A stretch of 64,000 nt of DNA from Pelagibacteraceae bacterium AG-325-C03 (GTDB lineage Bacteria > Pseudomonadota > Alphaproteobacteria > Pelagibacterales > Pelagibacteraceae), in NCBI GenBank assembly GCA_003283025.1, contig QBYC01000001.1, positions 77,308 to 141,307 on the forward strand. Direction: 5' to 3'. The position numbers and the translations under genes were made by a program. The first letter of the stretch is position 1; every line of letters starts with the position of its first letter. Shown in pieces: positions 61,141 to 64,000 of this stretch. The notes beneath the pieces are model-generated. The model ran no database searches and was not told the origin of the DNA. It saw only the letters and a program-made list of their open reading frames with translations.

Positions 61141-62334
61141 ATGAAAAAGTCCATTAACACCTTTTTAAAACATCCTACGAAAGATAATATTAATAGATCA
61201 GCAAACCCGCCAGTAGCAAGAGCTTCAACTATATTATTTCAAACAATGCAAGAAATGCATAAGCATGAAGCAAAAATCAAGCAACACAAAAAAATAAGTT
61301 ATTACAACTATGGTCGCTATGGAAGCACGACTACAATTGAACTTGAAAATATTTTAAAAGAATTAGAAAAAGCATATCATGTTTTTTTAACTGGAACTGG
61401 CTTTGGCGGGATAGCGCTTGCTTTAATGAGCCTATGTAGACCTGGAGATGAAATTTTAGTTTCTGACAATGTATATGGTCCAACAAAAGAAATTTCTGAA
61501 AAACTTTTAAAAGAATTTAATATAAATGCTAAATTTTATGATCCAAACTCTTTAGATGATTTAAAGAGGAAAGTTACAAAAAAAACTAAAATGATTTTAG
61601 TTGAAAACCCTGGAAGTAATACTTTTGAATTTCAAGATCTGTCTAAAATCGTAAGTTTAGCCAAGAATAATAAAATATTAACTTTATTAGACAATACTTG
61701 GGGAACTCCTTTATACCTTAAGCCTTTAGAATTGGGTTTTGATATGTCTTTTTCTTCAGCAACTAAATATTTTTCAGGCCACTCTGATGCTATGGGAGGA
61801 TCTTTAGCTGTAAATAAAAAAGTTTTTAATAAAATAATGTTTTTTTATAAACTATCAGGCTATCGAATGTCAGCTGACGAAGCCTACTTAATTATTAGAG
61901 GTTTACGTACTTTAGATACAAGGCTCAAACAGCATTATCAAAATACAAAGATAGTAATAAACTTTCTAAAAAAACAGAAAAAGATTTTAGAAATACTTTA
62001 TCCGCATGAACCTGGAAGCAAAAATTATAAACTTTGGAAAAAATATTATACAGGCGCGACAGGATTATTTTCTGTTGTTATAAAATCAAAAAAAAAATCC
62101 TCAGTTGTAAAGTTTGTAAACTCATTAGAATTATTTGGAATAGGTTATAGTTGGGGTGGATTTGAAAGCCTTGCTATTTTGCAAGAACTTAAAGCAAGTA
62201 AAGATGAATACAGTCAAGGTAGAAGGTTTTTTAAATATGGAAAAAATGAACATATTGTGAGATTGCATATTGGTCTCGAAGATCCTAATGATTTAATAAA
62301 TGATTTAAATAAATCTTTAAGATATATAAAATAA
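61141..62334 (+). CDS. metC: Cystathionine beta-lyase (PLP-dependent, MetC-like)
   Basis: 397 aa, Cys/Met metabolism PLP family. The PLP lysine is in FSSATKYFSGHSDAMGGS near residue 205; other marks are YYNYGRYGSTTTIELENIL, TGTGFGGIALALMSL and GYSWGGFESLAI at the C-terminus. The SGHSDAMGGS form is typical of proteobacterial cystathionine beta-lyases, which give homocysteine, pyruvate and ammonia. A cysteine or other beta-lyase role is possible. The stop shares its A with the MFS gene start. Confidence 0.88.
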   Translation: MKKSINTFLKHPTKDNINRSANPPVARASTILFQTMQEMHKHEAKIKQHKKISYYNYGRYGSTTTIELENILKELEKAYHVFLTGTGFGGIALALMSLCRPGDEILVSDNVYGPTKEISEKLLKEFNINAKFYDPNSLDDLKRKVTKKTKMILVENPGSNTFEFQDLSKIVSLAKNNKILTLLDNTWGTPLYLKPLELGFDMSFSSATKYFSGHSDAMGGSLAVNKKVFNKIMFFYKLSGYRMSADEAYLIIRGLRTLDTRLKQHYQNTKIVINFLKKQKKILEILYPHEPGSKNYKLWKKYYTGATGLFSVVIKSKKKSSVVKFVNSLELFGIGYSWGGFESLAILQELKASKDEYSQGRRFFKYGKNEHIVRLHIGLEDPNDLINDLNKSLRYIK

Positions 62335-63554
62335 TGAATAAATTTTTTCCAAATAAATTAGCATTGGTTGTTTTAATTTCAGCATGCAGTATTATTTTTA
62401 TTTCAATGGGATTAAGACAAACCTTTGGTTTGTTTTTCGATGCTTTTGAAAAAGGTTTAGGCATCACAAGGACAGAGTTTGGTTTAGCAATTGGTATTCA
62501 AATGCTCTTTTGGGGAGTATTTGCACCAATATTTGGCTTTCTTGCTGACAGACTTGGGGGAAATAAAGCAGTCTTCATTGGTTTTATAATATTCGGTATA
62601 GGGATTTATTTACTTTTTTCAGGTCCAAATACTGGAGTTTTTTTTCAAATTGGTCTTGGTGTTTTAGTTGGCATAGCTTTAGGTGCTACAGCTATCGGTG
62701 TTCCGGTATCAGAGGTTGGTAAACACTTTCCCAATGAAAGCAGAACTATGGCCACTGGAATTGTAACAGCTGCTGCATCAATAGGTTATTTTTTATCACC
62801 TTTACTTACAAAATATAGTCTCGAAAATTTTGATTGGGAAAAAACATTAATGAATTTTATGTATTTTATTGTTTTTGGGTTAATTGTCTCGATTTTTTTA
62901 TTTCCTACAAAAAATATAATAAATTCATCTCAAGCAGATAGAGATCAAACTTTTAGTTCTGCAATTAAAGAGGCATTTTCTCATAAAGGTTATGTTTTGC
63001 TAGTCTTAGGTTTTTTTGTATGTGGTTTTCAAATTACATTAGTTGGAACTCATGTTCCAGGTTATATGCAAGATAGAGGTATGGACGGTTGGTCGGCTAC
63101 AATTATCTTAGCTTTAATTGGTTTTTTTAATATTTTTGGAACATTGGGAATGGGTTATCTTGGAACAAAATATAAGAAAAAAAATTTACTTAGTATACTT
63201 TATGCTTTGAGAGCAGTGAGTATTTGCGTATTTATTTTTTCTCCTCCATCACTATTAAACTCGATCATATTCGGAATAACATTTGGATTGTTATGGCTCT
63301 CAACAGTTCCGCCCACTAACGGGATTGTAGCTCAAATTTTTGGCACTAAATACTTAAGCACTTTATTTGGGATAGTTTTCTTATGTCATCAGTTTGGCGC
63401 TTTTGCAGGAGCATTTTTAGGAGGATATTTTTTCGATCTTTATGGTTCTTACGATAACGCATGGTATATAGCCATAGCACTCTCAATTTTTGCTACAATT
63501 GTCCATTACCCTATAGATGAAGCTAAGCTAGTCCGTATTGATAAGACTATCTAA
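62334..63554 (+). CDS. MFS transporter (OFA/monocarboxylate-like)
   Basis: 406 aa, twelve membrane helices. The first part SMGLRQTFGLFFDAFEKGLGITRTEFGLAIG and the loop FGFLADRLGGNKAVFIG between helices 2 and 3 are typical of the oxalate/formate and monocarboxylate MFS group. The substrate is not evident. It is coupled to metC (TAATGA). Confidence 0.85.
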   Translation: MNKFFPNKLALVVLISACSIIFISMGLRQTFGLFFDAFEKGLGITRTEFGLAIGIQMLFWGVFAPIFGFLADRLGGNKAVFIGFIIFGIGIYLLFSGPNTGVFFQIGLGVLVGIALGATAIGVPVSEVGKHFPNESRTMATGIVTAAASIGYFLSPLLTKYSLENFDWEKTLMNFMYFIVFGLIVSIFLFPTKNIINSSQADRDQTFSSAIKEAFSHKGYVLLVLGFFVCGFQITLVGTHVPGYMQDRGMDGWSATIILALIGFFNIFGTLGMGYLGTKYKKKNLLSILYALRAVSICVFIFSPPSLLNSIIFGITFGLLWLSTVPPTNGIVAQIFGTKYLSTLFGIVFLCHQFGAFAGAFLGGYFFDLYGSYDNAWYIAIALSIFATIVHYPIDEAKLVRIDKTI

Positions 63555-63575
63555 GGTTGTATTTTGAGTCTTAAA

Positions 63576-63597
63576 GTGAATCAAAAGTGAATCAAAA
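63576..63597 (+). repeat. Two tandem copies of an 11-bp repeat
   Basis: GTGAATCAAAA occurs at 63576-63586 and 63587-63597, followed by a partial third copy (GGTGAACA). It lies 21 bases after the MFS stop. No further copies seen, so not an array; it could be replication slippage or a paired binding site. Confidence 0.7.
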
Positions 63598-63694
63598 GGT
63601 GAACATTTAGATAAAAATAGAAAATGGTTGTGGATAATTTTTTTGTTTAATCTAGTGGTTTTTTTTAATACCTTAATATTAACCAAGGAGCAAA

Positions 63695-64000
63695 ATGTTT
63701 TCAAAAGAATTAAATAAAAAATTAGATCAATATCATCTATTAAATCATTCATTTTACAAATCATGGAATGAAGGAAAACTTACAAGAGAAATTATAAAAG
63801 ACTATGCTGAACAGTACTACCAGCATGTAAAAGCGTTTCCTAGGTATATAAGCGCAACTCATTCATTGTGTGAAGATATAGAAAAAAGAAAAATTCTTTT
63901 AGAAAATCTTCAAGATGAAGAAAATAAAGATGCAGATCATCCAAAATTATGGAAAAATTTTGCAATAGAAATGGGTTCAGACTCAAAAAAAATTGAAGAA
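63695..64000 (+). CDS. CADD-like protein (putative pABA synthase, folate-related), 3' end outside window
   Basis: The first 102 residues are present, starting at ATG 63695 with AAGGAG at 63685-63690. LNHSFYKSWNEGKLTREIIKDYAEQYYQHVKAFPRYISATHS and LLENLQDEENKDADHPKLW (positions about 16-57 and 72-90; quoted in part from the frame) match the CADD/PqqC-like heme-oxygenase-fold family. Chlamydial CADD makes p-aminobenzoate for folate by consuming its own tyrosine, using a metal cofactor. The metal ligands include the Glu and His visible in QYYQHVKAF and DEEN. The call is for the N-terminal part only. Confidence 0.82.
   Translation, partial: MFSKELNKKLDQYHLLNHSFYKSWNEGKLTREIIKDYAEQYYQHVKAFPRYISATHSLCEDIEKRKILLENLQDEENKDADHPKLWKNFAIEMGSDSKKIEE

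Noticed and set aside
63629-63637. Perfect DnaA boxes at 63629-63637 (minus strand) and 60027-60035
   Set aside because: Single isolated 9-mers, one inside mnmA; no cluster, AT-rich unwinding element or dnaA/dnaN context, so no origin is claimed.
63528-63764. Minus-strand frame of 78 codons across the end of the MFS gene and the start of the CADD-like gene
   Set aside because: It overlaps two well-supported genes, has no family resemblance, and reads like an antisense shadow.
1-64000. tRNA, rRNA, CRISPR, prophage or insertion sequence
   Set aside because: I looked for cloverleaf patterns, direct repeats with spacers, integrase/transposase motifs and terminal inverted repeats and found none.

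Overview
The window is a compact, strongly AT-rich bacterial chromosome segment, most likely from the SAR11 clade (Pelagibacterales, Alphaproteobacteria). This is inferred from the base composition, very short or negative gene spacing, a tandem glycine riboswitch on gcvTHP, TTT and branched-chain amino acid transporters, an aconitase-PrpD pair and the protein families present. I see no tRNA, rRNA, CRISPR array, phage or insertion sequence. Nearly everything is coding; only two gaps exceed 300 bases (8169-8493 and 53804-54266).

Layout: (1) 1-3259: the end of a branched-chain amino acid importer (livM, livG, livF) running into an azlCD-type exporter. (2) 3383-7341: a CsiD/GlaH-like glutarate hydroxylase followed by a tctCBA tripartite transporter. 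(3) 7479-8168: an outer-membrane beta-barrel with a clear terminator. (4) 8494-17512: membrane proteins, a ProC-like reductase, tesA divergent from a ybbA-ybbP ABC system, and cytochrome b561 facing DUF411 and cytochrome c' genes. (5) 17516-21697: acnA-prpD. (6) 21698-25505: a renalase-like oxidoreductase, TerC, a MATE exporter, and an EamA exporter split by one extra T in a T6 run. (7) 25553-30069: glycine riboswitch and gcvT-gcvH-gcvP. (8) 30079-46287: a stress and lipid-modification island. It holds an FAD oxidoreductase, DUF1365, a CFA-type methyltransferase, DUF3833, Fe superoxide dismutase, SDRs, TspO, MsrA, a photolyase-like FAD protein, a cNMP/acyltransferase/SGNH fusion, DUF2256, DUF393 and an FeS-BCP-type photolyase/cryptochrome. 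This gene set resembles the singlet-oxygen (RpoE-ChrR) regulon neighbourhoods of other proteobacteria, but no sigma factor or ChrR is present here. (9) 46319-53803: TPR protein, DUF2237, 2OG oxygenase, hisI, folE, acuI-like reductase, LysR, RseP-like protease, HU, amtB. (10) 54267-64000: bcp, a glycosyltransferase-like protein, rhodanese, recX, cysQ, mnmA, a structured RNA candidate, a PLP beta-lyase, an MFS transporter and the start of a CADD-like gene.

Reading by eye also recovered five short genes: DUF2256 (44 aa), a two-CxxC zinc-ribbon protein (54 aa), a one-helix membrane protein (47 aa), DUF3553 (59 aa), and a 27-residue very basic protein with an exceptionally strong ribosome binding site. 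The strongest leads for new biology are the stress/lipid island with its possible permuted photolyase and four-domain fusion, the GNRA-rich RNA at 60100-60278, and the 27-residue basic protein. All family names are from recognition by eye; no database search was run.
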